From NCBI GenBank assembly GCA_021234155.1, contig JAJEKV010000224.1, forward strand, positions 124,001 to 188,000: DNA of 64,000 nucleotides, in the 5' to 3' direction. The notes beneath the pieces were generated by a model, which did not search any database, was not told the origin of the DNA, and saw only the letters and a program-made list of their open reading frames with translations. This document shows, piece after piece, positions 1 to 9,429 of the stretch; position 1 is the stretch's first letter; each line of letters begins with the position of its first letter. The position numbers and the translations under genes were made by a program. Origin of the DNA: Isoetes taiwanensis. Taxonomy: Eukaryota; Streptophyta; Lycopodiopsida; Isoetales; Isoetaceae.

Positions 1-1475
1 CTTGTGTACAAGACAACTACCTTGAAGGAGTTCATGACACATCTTGATGGTGTTATCAAACAGTTTATCCCACATAATAATTACGGCCGGATGGCAAGCA
101 GTCAGTTCAAGAACTGTCTTCAATCTTTTTCAAAAGGTACTATGGTTTTTTTATAGACTTTGCGAGAATTTCTCTTTCAAAGTTCAGCAGAAATCGGAGC
201 ATGCATTGGCATAACGACCAATGTTCTATATTAGTTCATATTACATACAGGCATGCTTTAGATGGAGAGATCCCAAATATCAAGGTTGGGGATAGAAAGA
301 TTGTCAAAGAGACACATTTCTACATATCTGATGACAAGAAACATGATAGTTTGTTTGTCCAGCACAGTTTGCAAAGTCATCATGACTTTTTATTGAGCAA
401 GGGAGTACACTTGTCTAAACATGTGTTACGGGTTCGATGGATGTGCTTCCCAGTTCAAATCTTCTAGGGCTTTTTTTCTTCTTAGGCAGATTCTATAAGT
501 TGACAAGGATTAAGATGCTGAACATTGGAACTTTTCGCTTCATCACATGGAAAAGGGGAACATGACGGGTCGGAGTTGTCATAAAGAGAATTTTGACAAG
601 TGAAATGCTCAAACGAGACAGCACTCCCTTGAGGAATGCACAAGATGTTGTGAACTTCCTGATTTGGTATTTTAGCTCCAAACTGTCTTTGAAAGAGACT
701 AACATAAACAGGTCAATACTTTGTCTTTCCTTTTTTGGCTGCTTATTACTTCTCAATCGCTAGTAACTTGTTTGTCACTCCAACATTAGGTTCTTTTGGC
801 TTGTGAAGCTAGGTGATGTTAATAGGGACATGCAATATGATTGTGAGACTCTCAAAGGCACAACAAAGATACATACAATCAGGCCATACTGCAAAGACAG
901 GCCTCTTGAAGTGGCACACAGGCATCTGTCATGTTTTTGCAGATTCTGTTGGGCAGAACTGTGGTCCAAGTGTAGACATGCATCTCGGCTTGGAGAGTAT
1001 GCACATGAAACTTTATTTCCTATGGAGGTGGTAGAAGAGGCATCTGTAACTCATGTACAAGTATGAAGGGGACAATCAGTGGAAGGCGAGAAATGGTTGA
1101 TGTAGGTGACAACTTTGTTGTCAATCTTGAGGAGGGCAATGAAGAAAATGTTGATTTTGGATCATTAAGTAATTGAACCTAAACACACTGTGGAACGTGC
1201 ATTTAAGGACTACTGGGGCTGTAAATTCAACAGGCAGGAAATTGTATTGTCAGGTAAGTATTACAAGAACATTGGAGATGGTAAATACGAGCTGTTACAC
1301 AACATGCCTGAAGTAACCTGCTATTCCCACCTTATAGTGTGTGCAAAAGTTGAATTACAGGCAGTAGCTGATGAGGAACATGTATACTTCCTTTCAAATG
1401 AACAAATTGTTGAGTATTTGCCTCCTCCAACATCCGAGGTACTTGCTGCCAGCCCAAGCACAGAAGAGGTTTGAT
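1..1475 (+). pseudogene. Decayed gene of a DGCASQFK-motif family (transposase-like?)
   Basis: Several plus-strand reading frames join into one protein-like series broken by frameshifts. Codons from position 1 read LVYKTTTLKEFMTHLDGVIK. Positions 201-467 include HWHNDQC and HITYRHALDGE. About 429-470, in another frame, carries the motif DGCASQFKSS followed by an aromatic-rich stretch. 803-1066 holds a Cys-rich segment with HLSCFCRFC, and 1190-1474 a 94-residue frame with YYKNIGDGKYELLHN. The acidic DG...QFK segment followed by a Cys cluster resembles a family of large plant and invertebrate uncharacterised proteins suspected to be DDE-type transposases; that assignment is from memory and unproven. 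The 5' end lies outside the window. At least four frame breaks and a stop near 150 show it is dead. Confidence 0.5.
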
Positions 1476-2084
1476 GCCACAATAAAGGTTTGCTGCATTG
1501 GACTTAGATTAAACCATTTGCAGTTGCAGATCTTAAGTACAAAACTGTACTTACTTTAGGGTTCTTTGAGCAAAGGCTCAAACAATGTACTGGAATCTGA
1601 TATACATTGCAGTGGAAGCAATTTCTTCAACTCTTGTCTGTTTCTATAAAATTTTTTGGTAATATGTGCTCAGACATAAATTTTTATCTCTTAATGACAT
1701 GATTGAACCACTGTTTTAACATATTTCTGCCTTTCTAGTAGTGGACTGCTTGTAATGGAATTTGCTGAGGTCTGCTTGTACAAAGAATTACTTGCATCCA
1801 CATTATTGTGAATTTTTTAGATGTGCATTTGGCTACATGCTGAAAAGACAAGCTCCAGTGAAGAACATATCGACCAGAATCTTATCCTCTTGGAAAATGT
1901 GTAAAACTTAGCTAATTGTGCAAAATATGTAATCAGTTAACCCTCTTTGTGTGTGTTGCTAGACTACCCTTGATTTAGACTGAAGAATGTTTACTTTGTA
2001 AACTTGACAAACAGATCTGACATTGAAAGAACATTAAATGACTCCAACTTGGTAAAGAGACCAAGCCAAGAGTCTACCTAGCTT

Positions 2085-2440
2085 TGTTGGGACTTAGGCA
2101 ATTGGCACTTGGCATTGTTGGGACTTAGGCAATTTGAGCACACTAAAGCAAATTTTCACACTTAAGCAATTTGCACTATCTTAAGGAAATTTGCACATTA
2201 GCACTACACTTAAGCAAATTTGCACTACACTTCAGCAAATTTGCACATTAGCACTACACTTAAGATATTTGCACTACACTTAAGCAAATTCAAAGGTTGA
2301 AAGTGAAATTAAGTTTCATATATTGCATTAACGTTTGCAAGTTCAGCAGATTCAAAGCTTCGAAGTGAAATTCAGTTTGCTTATTGCATATATTGCAATA
2401 ACGTTTGCAAATTCAGCTTTCAGTTTCACACAGTTTCACG
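2085..2440. repeat. AT-rich imperfect tandem repeats
   Basis: The phrase TTGTTGGGACTTAGGCAATT occurs twice (about 2086 and 2116). From about 2140 to 2290 the words TTAAGCAAATTTGCAC and CACATTAGCACTACAC recur several times. About 2310-2410 has two related copies of a phrase ending TATTGCAATAACGTTTGCAA. No coding frame runs through it. The rest of the 1476-2744 gap shows nothing recognisable apart from low-complexity AT-rich sequence. Confidence 0.7.
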
Positions 2441-2744
2441 TGTGTGAATCTAGAACTGTATGTTCCTAAAACTGTCTGAATCTAACACTGTGTCATGTTG
2501 ACATTCAGAGCCTGTTTGTAAAAGCATAGAAAGTACAAATTCATTCCTTGAAAAGCCTGTTTTCATTCATTAAAAAATTGTATGCACATTGTCAAAAAAA
2601 ACAGACTTCTTCAAAAAAGATCCGTAGAGCCGAAAATGAAGCTTCATAGCCTAGCCATATTGCAGTCTCCATCAGTCTGCAGTGAAAAGATGCACAATTG
2701 TTAACAAACACAGTTGGTAAACATACAGAATAAGAAGCATTTGC

Positions 2745-3317
2745 CTAACCTGGTATGTTTAGAGTAACTGCCTTCTCTACATATTGTTCAAGAGTCATGT
2801 CTTCTTCATCACTTTCCTCGTCAGATTTGGGAAGCTCAGGTGTGGGATCTTCATGTGTGGGATCTTCAGGTTTATTTGCAGATACAGCACCTTTAGAAAC
2901 ATCACTTGCTTGCACAACTGGCATGCTTTGATCAAAGTGCATCTCATCAACAGTTGGAGACTGGGGAATGATTGGCATTTCAGGAACAATTGGCATTGGT
3001 GGAATGATTGGCATCTCAGGAACAATGGGCATTGGTGGAATGATTGGTATTTCAGGAACTGGTGTAGCAGAAATAGATGGCATGGTAGGAATAGTTGCCA
3101 TTGCAGGAATAGATGGCATTGTAGGCACTGCTCGTATTGATTCAACTGCAGCATTAGCAGCACCTAAATCTATGCAGAGGTCTTCAATTTGGCTTCCACA
3201 TGCTTCTGCATTTTGCACCAAGCCACCTGTTGGCACTGTTGCAGAATCGAACCACATGTTTGCAATCTGGCTGGAGTTAAAAGACTCAGCTGGATTGCTC
3301 AATGTAGCTTCTGCCAA
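2745..3317 (-). pseudogene. 3' exon with Pro/Met-rich repeats, acidic tail
   Basis: A 190-codon minus-strand frame begins MAEATLSNPAESFNSSQIAN and contains a run of short units of the form I-(I/V)-P-(P/E)-M-P at roughly residues 66-120. An acidic stretch (KSDEESDEEDMTLEQY) and the end LNIPG follow. The repeats are low-complexity and give no family assignment. It lies downstream, on the same strand, of the RING and coiled-coil region at 4435-5615 and of the tandem exon units at 3836-4445, so it may be the terminal exon of the same transcript. Its own ATG could instead make it a separate small gene. Between 3318 and 3835 a minus-strand frame near 3685-3770 reads VIVAKLPNERKGKPKKFSA, probably another exon, with a frameshift next to it. 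Confidence 0.4.
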
Positions 3318-3835
3318 ACAAAAGTGAAATGTTCAAACTATTAATTTCAAATCAAACATTAAATGTATCCTACATTAAGCACATACCTGAGAGTTCTTTC
3401 TCACATTGTGCACTCTTGATACATACATTGGCAGATTTTTTAGCATACTTCCTCACTAATTTCCCTTTAGGAGTTGGATTCTCACAGTGTGAGTCTCTCT
3501 AGCGGAGAGTCTCTTTGGCAGATTTCTTCAAAGCCACCTTAGCACTGCACCCTTCTTATAAGGACCCTCTTCTTTCCATTTTTGGCACATCCGAAAGCAA
3601 AACATGTGGTTAAACTTGATTCATTTCATAAAAACACCTCTCATTAAAAAAGGGCAGCAAATAATAACCTTTAGTTGCAACAGAGGTCGTGCACTAAACT
3701 TTTTAGGCTTGCCTTTTCTCTCATTTGGAAGCTTGGCCACAATAACTACATCACTAACAAAGAAAAGAGATTTGCCCCTTCCTTTTCAACTGGTGGGATA
3801 TTTTCAAGATCAACATCATCTGCAGCAGCTGTCTT

Positions 3836-4445
3836 GTCTTCTCCTCTTCTCCTTCTTGTGGAAACTACTGCAACAAGAATAAAAATGTTAAGAAGAAAGT
3901 TTTTGAATTACAAAATGCAAGTTGACATTTGCTTGCCTTTCTGTGGTAAAGTGTTTTGAAGATCAAGATCATCGCAAAGAAATTTGCCTTGTCTTCTCCT
4001 CTTCTCCTTCTTGTGGAAACTACTGCAACAAGAATAAAAATGTTAAGAAGAAAGTTTTTGAATTACAAAATACAAGTTGACATTTGCTTGCCTTTCTGTG
4101 GCGAGGTGTTTTGAAGATCAAGATCATCTGCAAAGATCTGTATTGTCTTCTCCTCTTCTCTTTTCTCGGTGGAAACAACCGCAATAAGAATAAAAAAATG
4201 TTAAGAAGAAAGTTTTTTTGAAATACGAGAATGCAAGTTGACATTTGCTTGCCTTTTCGCGGGCGAAGTTGTTTTGAAGATCAAGATCTTCTCGCAGCAA
4301 AGATCATCTTCAGTGTCCGGTCTTCTCCTCTTCTCTTCCTTTGGAAATTAATGCAATAACAAAAAATAAATTAAGAAGAAAGTTTTACAATTACAAATTG
4401 AAATTGATATTTGCTTGCCTTTTACGTGGTGATGTCATTGACCTA
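3836..4445 (-). repeat. Four tandem copies of a ~155-bp exon-plus-intron unit
   Basis: Units start at 3836, 3991, 4145 and 4320, each with GTCTTCTCCTCTTCTC on the plus strand; lengths are about 155, 154, 175 and 126 bp. On the minus strand each unit holds a polypyrimidine tract, in two of them an acceptor-like TTGTTGCAG, then a short exon-like frame (for example IFADDLDLQNTSPQK) ending AAAG, then GCAAGC. The last reads as a GC-AG type donor if it is a splice site. The units differ by small indels and are not all in frame. The array looks like exon duplication inside the gene at 2745-5615, now decaying. Confidence 0.65.
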
Positions 4446-5615
4446 GGGTTAAAGGTCTCTTACCCTGACCCTGTACAATATCAGCATCTTCCTCTTCTTC
4501 TTCAGCATCATCTTCAGCTGGATCTTCTGCACTCTCCTTAATAGGTAAGAAGTCTAGGTATCCAAGTTCAGCATACAACTCTCTCGGTATATCTTGTTTG
4601 CAAACCATGCATTGTAGGTTTTCCACACATTGCTGGAAACAAAAGAGGTGATATTTGTGTCCACAAACCAATTGGACAAACATGCTATAAGATGGACTAA
4701 AAGCAAAGCCACAAACTTGGCAACCATCTTCAAAATTGATAATGCTGTGTCGCCTGGACTAGGTTTTACAATGCTTGTGCTCATAAAATTATCCCCCAAG
4801 TACTGCAGATTTTTAACCTTCACCTTGTAATCATCAACACCTGCAATCTTAGCCTGCAAGTCAGTTCTTAGATCTGTTAGTTGCTGGTCCAAATCTGCGC
4901 ACTATTATCGCCTTGCCTCTTCCTTTTCAAAATCGTGAGCAATGACAAACCAAGCTTTGATTCATCTTGACAAAGATTTCCAAGGGCCCGGTCTTCATCC
5001 GGACATGCTTCTACAAGATCTTCAATCATTACTTTAGTCTTCTTCAATCTATCGAGATGTGTATACCGCCTCATCAAAGCCTGCCATCAAGCCCTCAACT
5101 CTGATTTTCTGAAACTCCAGCTCTCTGATACTGTTTTGTATACGTGAAATTGATTCTTCAAAACCTAACATGTCAGTCTCTAAAGAAGAAACACCCATAC
5201 TAATGTTCTTCAAAGCAATCTCCTCCATATCTATTTTATGTCTCTTGTTTCTATTGGAAATCTTAATTCTTTCAAAGGCAAATGTAGCCCAATCCAACAT
5301 ATACTTACCAGGGTTTTCTTCAGCTCTTCGAGTGTGCTGCCATGCAAATGCACGGGCAAAAATAGTTCTAGCTTCATTGTTCTTCAGACCAAACTGATAG
5401 ATTTTCTTGATCAATACCTTCAGTCGATTCTCAAACTCTGGCCTAATGCAAGACACTTTCATTTTGTTATCCTTCTTTACTTCTTGAGACCAAACTGTCA
5501 AAAAATCTGACTTAGGGCAATCTGTCCAAGTGATACTGCAAGGATCTTTGCCCTCATTGCACAAGCCATGATATTGGACAAACTCCTCGACTGTGTAAGC
5601 TATCTTCATCTGCAA
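4435..5615 (-). pseudogene. Coiled-coil-like plus RING-H2 protein remnant
   Basis: The minus-strand frame from 5615 (MQMKIAYTVEEFVQYHGLCN) runs 188 codons and ends in a helical, charged region. It continues after a frame change as DRLKKTKVMIEDLVEACPDE (about 5050) and again as DQQLTDLRTDLQAKIAGVDD (about 4890). A third frame from about 4735 reads EDGCQVCGFAFSP, then CGHKYHLFC and CMVCKQDIPREL. The spacing C-x2-C, C-x-H-x3-H-x2-C, C-x2-C fits a RING-H2 zinc finger, typical of E3 ubiquitin ligases, followed by an acidic Glu/Asp run. The exon ends near 4460 at a good donor (CAGG|GTAAGA). At least two internal frame changes mark it as broken unless undetected introns explain them. No close family recognised for the N-terminus; it may belong to the same mobile unit as the DGCASQFK gene at 1-1475. 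Confidence 0.5.
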
Positions 5616-6184
5616 AATAAATAGAAGGTAAATCAGAGAAATGAGGTCGGATCATAACAGATAAATAAGAACATTAAGCATCCAAAATTGAAAAGCCAGT
5701 AACTTAAAGAATCGAGAATGGAGGCCTTTATTCGACTTTTAGCCTAAAAGATCGACTGGAAACTAAAAAAATGATCCCGGATCATAAAGACTTCAAAAAT
5801 TAACCATTGTCATCATCCTTTCACATAAAGGAACGAAAAGATCGGCCTGTTATCTATCTTTACCCAAAAATATAGAATGCAAAATAAACTTTACCTCTTG
5901 TTCTTTGAAAATCCCGTAATCTGTCTCTTCACTTAGGCTCCTCATAGAACTGGACTATCGGATTTGTAGCCGGTAAGGACAATCATGGGAGGCATGGCAA
6001 TGATGAAGATGGAGTAGAGAATCATAGCTCTGGCCTAGTCTGGCCAGAGCACGCAGAAAACCTGCGCCTAGGGTTCCGTCTGAGTCGAGAAAAGTAATTA
6101 CAATTAAAAAAAAAAAATTGGAGGGAAAAAAGGGGGGGGGTCTTTGGAGGGTGCTTGCCATGCGCGTTTTTGCCCCCCAATATT
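5616..6184. other. Non-coding flank with a hairpin and homopolymer tracts
   Basis: This is the upstream side of the minus-strand RING gene. It holds a short dyad CTCTGGCC...GGCCAGAG at 6028-6049, an A-rich tract at about 6108-6118 and a G9 tract at about 6132-6140. No credible reading frame was found. The change from this sequence into LINE reverse transcriptase at about 6185 marks an element boundary. Confidence 0.5.
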
Positions 6185-6262
6185 GTGCTTTGACCCATTC
6201 ATCAAAATTAGGAAGTTTTAATCCTCTGATTTGAGCAGAATTCTAATAATGAATAATGACCT

Positions 6263-6278
6263 TAGTTAGTAACTCAGC
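6263..6278. repeat. Left target-site duplication of LINE 'E'
   Basis: TAGTTAGTAACTCAGC here is repeated exactly at 7114-7129, immediately after a 24-bp A tract. Removing the 835-bp interval plus one copy restores a continuous reverse-transcriptase reading frame on the minus strand, which independently supports the boundaries. Confidence 0.9.
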
Positions 6279-7113
6279 CGCCTTTAATAGCTTTAAACTT
6301 CATTGTCATGATCATGTTACTAATTCAGATGCTGCTGTTGCTAGATTACCTTTGGAATTGCAAGTTCAAGCTTGATCTCCAATATGACAGTGCTGAAGAG
6401 AACATAATGGCAAGACTAGAAAGAAATAGGAATGATACATTTCAATTCAATCATGATGACAGTTTCTGGACTGGGACAGTCAAAGGGTATCTAATGGATA
6501 GATTAAGTGAGGTTCCACAAAGGGAAGTTCTTTGGGCACAAGAATTCTGTAAAGGCACTCACCTAATGACAGCAATATGGTGGTTCATTTATAGATATGG
6601 CAGAGAAATGACAGATGCTCAGTTTGAACTCTACAGAGAGAGCTATTATTATCATAGGGGACGTGCAGATTGCTTTGGGACCCTGATCCATCTTATGGCC
6701 ACCTGCAACTCTGTTAGACTCATTGAGCTGGTTGACTGGGGGAACAATCAAATCCCCATTTACCAGCCTTTCATTCGAGACCACTTTCACTTCTTGACTT
6801 CCTATAACTTCTGACTTTTTCTCTTTTGCCAGGTTCAATACATCACATATTTTATCTTCATACAGAGGATCAGCTGCTAAGGTGTTCGGATTCACTTCTA
6901 GACTGACTTCATTGGATCTATATATATCTTCACTGCTAAATTCCAGAATTTTCAAGTTCCTGCTATTTCAAGCTACTTAAAACTTTTTTATTATTATTAG
7001 CTTCAATATTTTGGCTTATCATTTTGGATATGCCTATGACAATATGTAATTGTTTTCTATAATTAATGACTAAAAAGCTTCTTTCTCTCAAAAAAAAAAA
7101 AAAAAAAAAAAAA
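6279..7113 (+). mobile_element. 5'-truncated LINE 'E' with poly(A) tail
   Basis: This 835-bp plus-strand insertion carries only the very end of ORF2, the extra small ORF (6308-6814), a 3' untranslated region and an A24 tail (7090-7113). It is bounded by a perfect 16-bp target duplication. Its 3' end (TCTATAATTAATG then TCTCA before the A tract) matches the end of LINE 'C' at 15664-15722, so both belong to one family. The 5' truncation point coincides with the ORF2-ORF3 junction. Confidence 0.9.
6308..6814 (+). CDS. Extra small LINE ORF ('ORF3'), 168 aa
   Basis: The frame begins MIMLLIQMLLLLDYLWNCK and contains RLSEVPQREVLWAQEFCKGT, MTDAQFELYRESYYYHRG and LIELVDWG. Its N-terminal half aligns with the minus-strand frame at 7905-8201 (DYLWNCK against EYLEFCK; WAQEFCKGT against WAYEFCKST). 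Its C-terminal half aligns with 15150-15380 (RESYYYHRGRAD against RECYYYHRGKAD). The DNA is much more diverged than the protein pattern, which suggests past selection on the protein. Its start overlaps the end of the ORF2 frame. I do not recognise the domain and assign no function. Predicted soluble apart from a leucine-rich start. It is uninterrupted here. Confidence 0.65.
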   Translation: MIMLLIQMLLLLDYLWNCKFKLDLQYDSAEENIMARLERNRNDTFQFNHDDSFWTGTVKGYLMDRLSEVPQREVLWAQEFCKGTHLMTAIWWFIYRYGREMTDAQFELYRESYYYHRGRADCFGTLIHLMATCNSVRLIELVDWGNNQIPIYQPFIRDHFHFLTSYNF

Positions 7114-7129
7114 TAGTTAGTAACTCAGC
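7114..7129. repeat. Right target-site duplication of LINE 'E'
   Basis: Exact copy of 6263-6278, directly following the A24 tail of the inserted LINE. Confidence 0.9.
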
Positions 7130-7904
7130 TGCCACAAGAAAGAGATAAGGGGCAAGAGGACATCCTTGTCTAATACCACAAGATAGGGAGAAGAAGCCAG
7201 AGGGAACACCATTTATTAGAACAGCCGAGTTCGATCTAGAATTTAGACCAAGGATAAGATTAATCAATTTAGGAGGAAAGCCAAGTTTAGACATGGCAAA
7301 GTCCAGGAAATCCCATCTGACAGAGTCAAAAGCTCGTTTGAAGTCCAACTTGAGAAGGATGCAATTTTGATTAGAGATCTTGTTCCAATGTAACCCTTCC
7401 ATAGCTGCTACATAATTATCAAGAATATATCTGTTTGGAAGAAAGGCAGACTGATTTTGACTGATATTCCTTTGCAGAAAGCTATTGGTTCTTAAGGCAA
7501 TAATTTTAGCACATAGCTTATAGGTAGTGTTTGTGAGAGAGATAGGTCTCCAATCTTGGAATTTGGAGGGGTGGTCAATTTTGGGAATCAAGGGAATAAA
7601 ACCACTAGAAATAGATGGATGAAGATGATCAGAATTCCAAAAGGCATGAACTAGGGAGATAAGATCCTTTTTGAGAATGTCCCATAACTTTATATAGAAT
7701 TCAGCTGGAAGACCATCAGGGCCAGGAGATTTTCCCTTACTGAAAGAGGTAAGAGTAGCAAAGATCTCTTCTTGGGAAGGAAGAGCAATGACAGAATCAT
7801 CCATATTTTCAGAGGCAGAAGGTAAGATATTGTTCACAATACTCATGAAATCATTAGCCTCTATAGTATTGTTGGTAGGGATAGGCCGGCAGTGAAAGAG
7901 GTCC

Positions 7905-8201
7905 ATATATCTGGTAAGTACTCTTGCAAAACTCATATGCCCACTGAATCTCAGAAACTGGGAATTCTTCAAGCCTTGGGAAGATTCTCTCATGAATTTT
8001 GGATTTCCAATAATAATCCTGATAAGCATTAACTTGAGTGTTGATCTGACCCTTATATCTGATAGCTTCCTTGTGATCAAAGCTAGTGTCCAGATCCCTC
8101 TTGCAAAACTCCAGATATTCTAGCATAATCATAATAAAGACTGCTATTAGTATTTGAACAATGCAATTTGAACAAATTAAACTTTCCATAGAATCTCCCA
8201 A
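7905..8201 (-). pseudogene. LINE 'A' ORF3, C-terminus lost
   Basis: The frame overlaps the end of ORF2 by about 120 bp in another phase. It includes YLEFCKRDLDTSFDHKEA, NAYQDYYWKSKIHERI and FPVSEIQWAYEFCKST, matching the N-terminal half of the 6308-6814 ORF. Right after EFCKST the frame runs into the out-of-frame shadow of LINE 'B' RT, so the protein is truncated at the junction. The first ATG shared with the other copy is the MIMLEYLEF one at about 8126; upstream codons belong to the ORF2 overlap. Confidence 0.6.
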
Positions 8202-8768
8202 TACTATTCCATTTTTCGCTTAATGAATCATTCTGCCCTTTTTGAACAGTAGCAGTACTTTGCAATTCATGAATGATGTTTATTTTAATCCAAAAAATCA
8301 AGGTCGGATGGTTCCCATGTAAACATCTGTTTTTGTGTTTCCAAATATTCCATAAAATAATGAAAAGAATAGTGTTATAGAAAGCATCATTGGTTAGAAA
8401 ATAATCATTGAAGGAATTAGCTTTTTTAACATTGAATTTATCTTCACACCAATTCCATAAGTCATTTAACTTCCTACAATGGAAAATGTGAGTCATTGAC
8501 TCAGCTGAATCTTGACATAAAGCACACATGGAGGATATTGGGACCAGGCCATTATTTAGTCTGCTAGGATTGTAAAGCTTGGCAGCAGATTCCAAATTAG
8601 GAAGGCTTTTATTTGCCATTAACCAAATGAAGAAAGAAATTTTAGGGGTACAAAATGAAAGCCAAATATTCTTGCAGAGTTTAGAGTCCAACTCATCATT
8701 GATATTCCAGTAATGTTTAGCTTTAGAAGGCTTATCATTGTTTGCCAGCAGACTGTATACAGTGGAGA
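8083..8768 (-). pseudogene. LINE 'A' ORF2 C-terminal zinc finger (zf-RVT-like)
   Basis: Minus-strand codons from about 8768 read VSTVYSLLANNDKPSKAK, then ISFFIWLMANKSLPN and the ligand set CALCQDSAESMTH...FHC, typical of the zinc-binding reverse-transcriptase-associated domain of plant LINEs. ILWNIWKHKNRCLHG follows. The final segment FKLHCSNTNSS...GVLQEGSGH resembles the first strand of an RNase H domain but lacks the expected catalytic residues and stops at once. This is the continuation of the ORF2 at 9430-12126 after the insertion at 8776-9424; one frameshift is needed at the join. Confidence 0.8.
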
Positions 8769-8775
8769 CCTTATA

Positions 8776-9424
8776 TTTAGGCTTACCCTATATACCCCTT
8801 TCGCGCCGGCGCTTAGCGCCCGGCGCCGCCTCGAGGCGCCGCCCGAGGCCCCGCCCGAGCAGATGCAAAGTGGACGGATGGCGTTGGAGCAGCGGCAAAG
8901 GAAGGATGGCGACCTTGTGTGTGCTCGAGTGGATGTCCGCCTTCTATTCCAAGCATACCGGGGGTGCTTTGCCTTTGGCGCAGGTGGCTGGAGGATAGGT
9001 GAGGAGGCACCTCCGATGGGCGACTTCCCCGAGCTGTTTTTTCGAGCGCCGCCTTCCCCGCTGGCGTCGGGCGATTGGCGTTGGGCGTCGTTTTCCGGCA
9101 CCGGGCCAGAAGAGGTTACGGTTCGAGCTGCTTGGTGAAGCCTTGTCACCTTTGGAGGTATGAAGGTATGCTTGTTGCTTGTGCAACAAAGATGGATTTT
9201 GGATCGATGAGCAGCCATAGTCATCCTGGCAACGGTTTTTTCCCAGGTGGTTTTTAATCCGGGTCAGGATGGTTGTGTTCTAGCTCACGTTGTGCTTTGG
9301 TTTAAGGGCTTCGACCCATGTTCTTGTTTGGACTTCGGTCAAGGACTTCGGTCCCTTATGTACTTGGTCCCATAACCCGATTGGGTTCCGTGGACGTTAA
9401 AAATTTTTCCTTCCTTCCTTCCTT
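8776..9424 (+). mobile_element. GC-rich retroinsert with (CCTT)n tail
   Basis: A ~650-bp segment, far more GC-rich than its surroundings at 8800-9130, inserted in LINE 'A' ORF2. It is flanked by the 7-bp duplication CCTTATA (8769-8775 and 9425-9431). Its 3' end reads GGTCCCATAACCC..GGGTT, then GTGGACGTTAAAAA, then a CCTT repeat. The same terminal phrase occurs, on the minus strand, at the end of the LINE at 59757-60690, so it borrows or shares a LINE 3' tail. A frame of 141 codons (8713-9138) crosses the left boundary and looks composition-driven. It could be a SINE-like element or a 5'-truncated LINE; no clear tRNA A/B box was found. Confidence 0.6.
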
Positions 9425-9429
9425 CCTTA

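Larger units (their letters stand above)
6185..7905 (-). pseudogene. LINE 'B' reverse transcriptase, split by LINE 'E'
   Basis: Minus-strand RT of a plant LINE. From about 7905 it reads YMDLFHCRPIP, then GKSPGPDGLP, FIPLIPKIDHP, FQDWRPISL, LKLDFKRAFDSV (catalytic Asp box) and GIRQGCPLAPYLF. The frame is interrupted at 7114 by the poly(A) of a plus-strand insertion and resumes at 6278 with AELLTKVIIHY, a stop, then IRGLKLPNFDEWVKAQY, ending just before the expected YADD box. The right-hand side abuts the small ORF of LINE 'A' at about 7905 with no poly(A) between, so it is a 5'- and 3'-truncated, mosaic copy. The RT region shows one stop and is otherwise open for about 270 residues. Confidence 0.85.

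Noticed and set aside
2784-3327. Plus-strand frames opposite the Pro/Met-repeat exon (Gly/Ile-rich, Trp/Asn-rich)
   Set aside because: They are antisense shadows of the repetitive minus-strand exon and have no independent support.
8713-9138. GC-rich frames on both strands (up to 141 codons)
   Set aside because: They cross the insertion boundary at 8776 and reflect base composition; no motif or homologous copy supports them.
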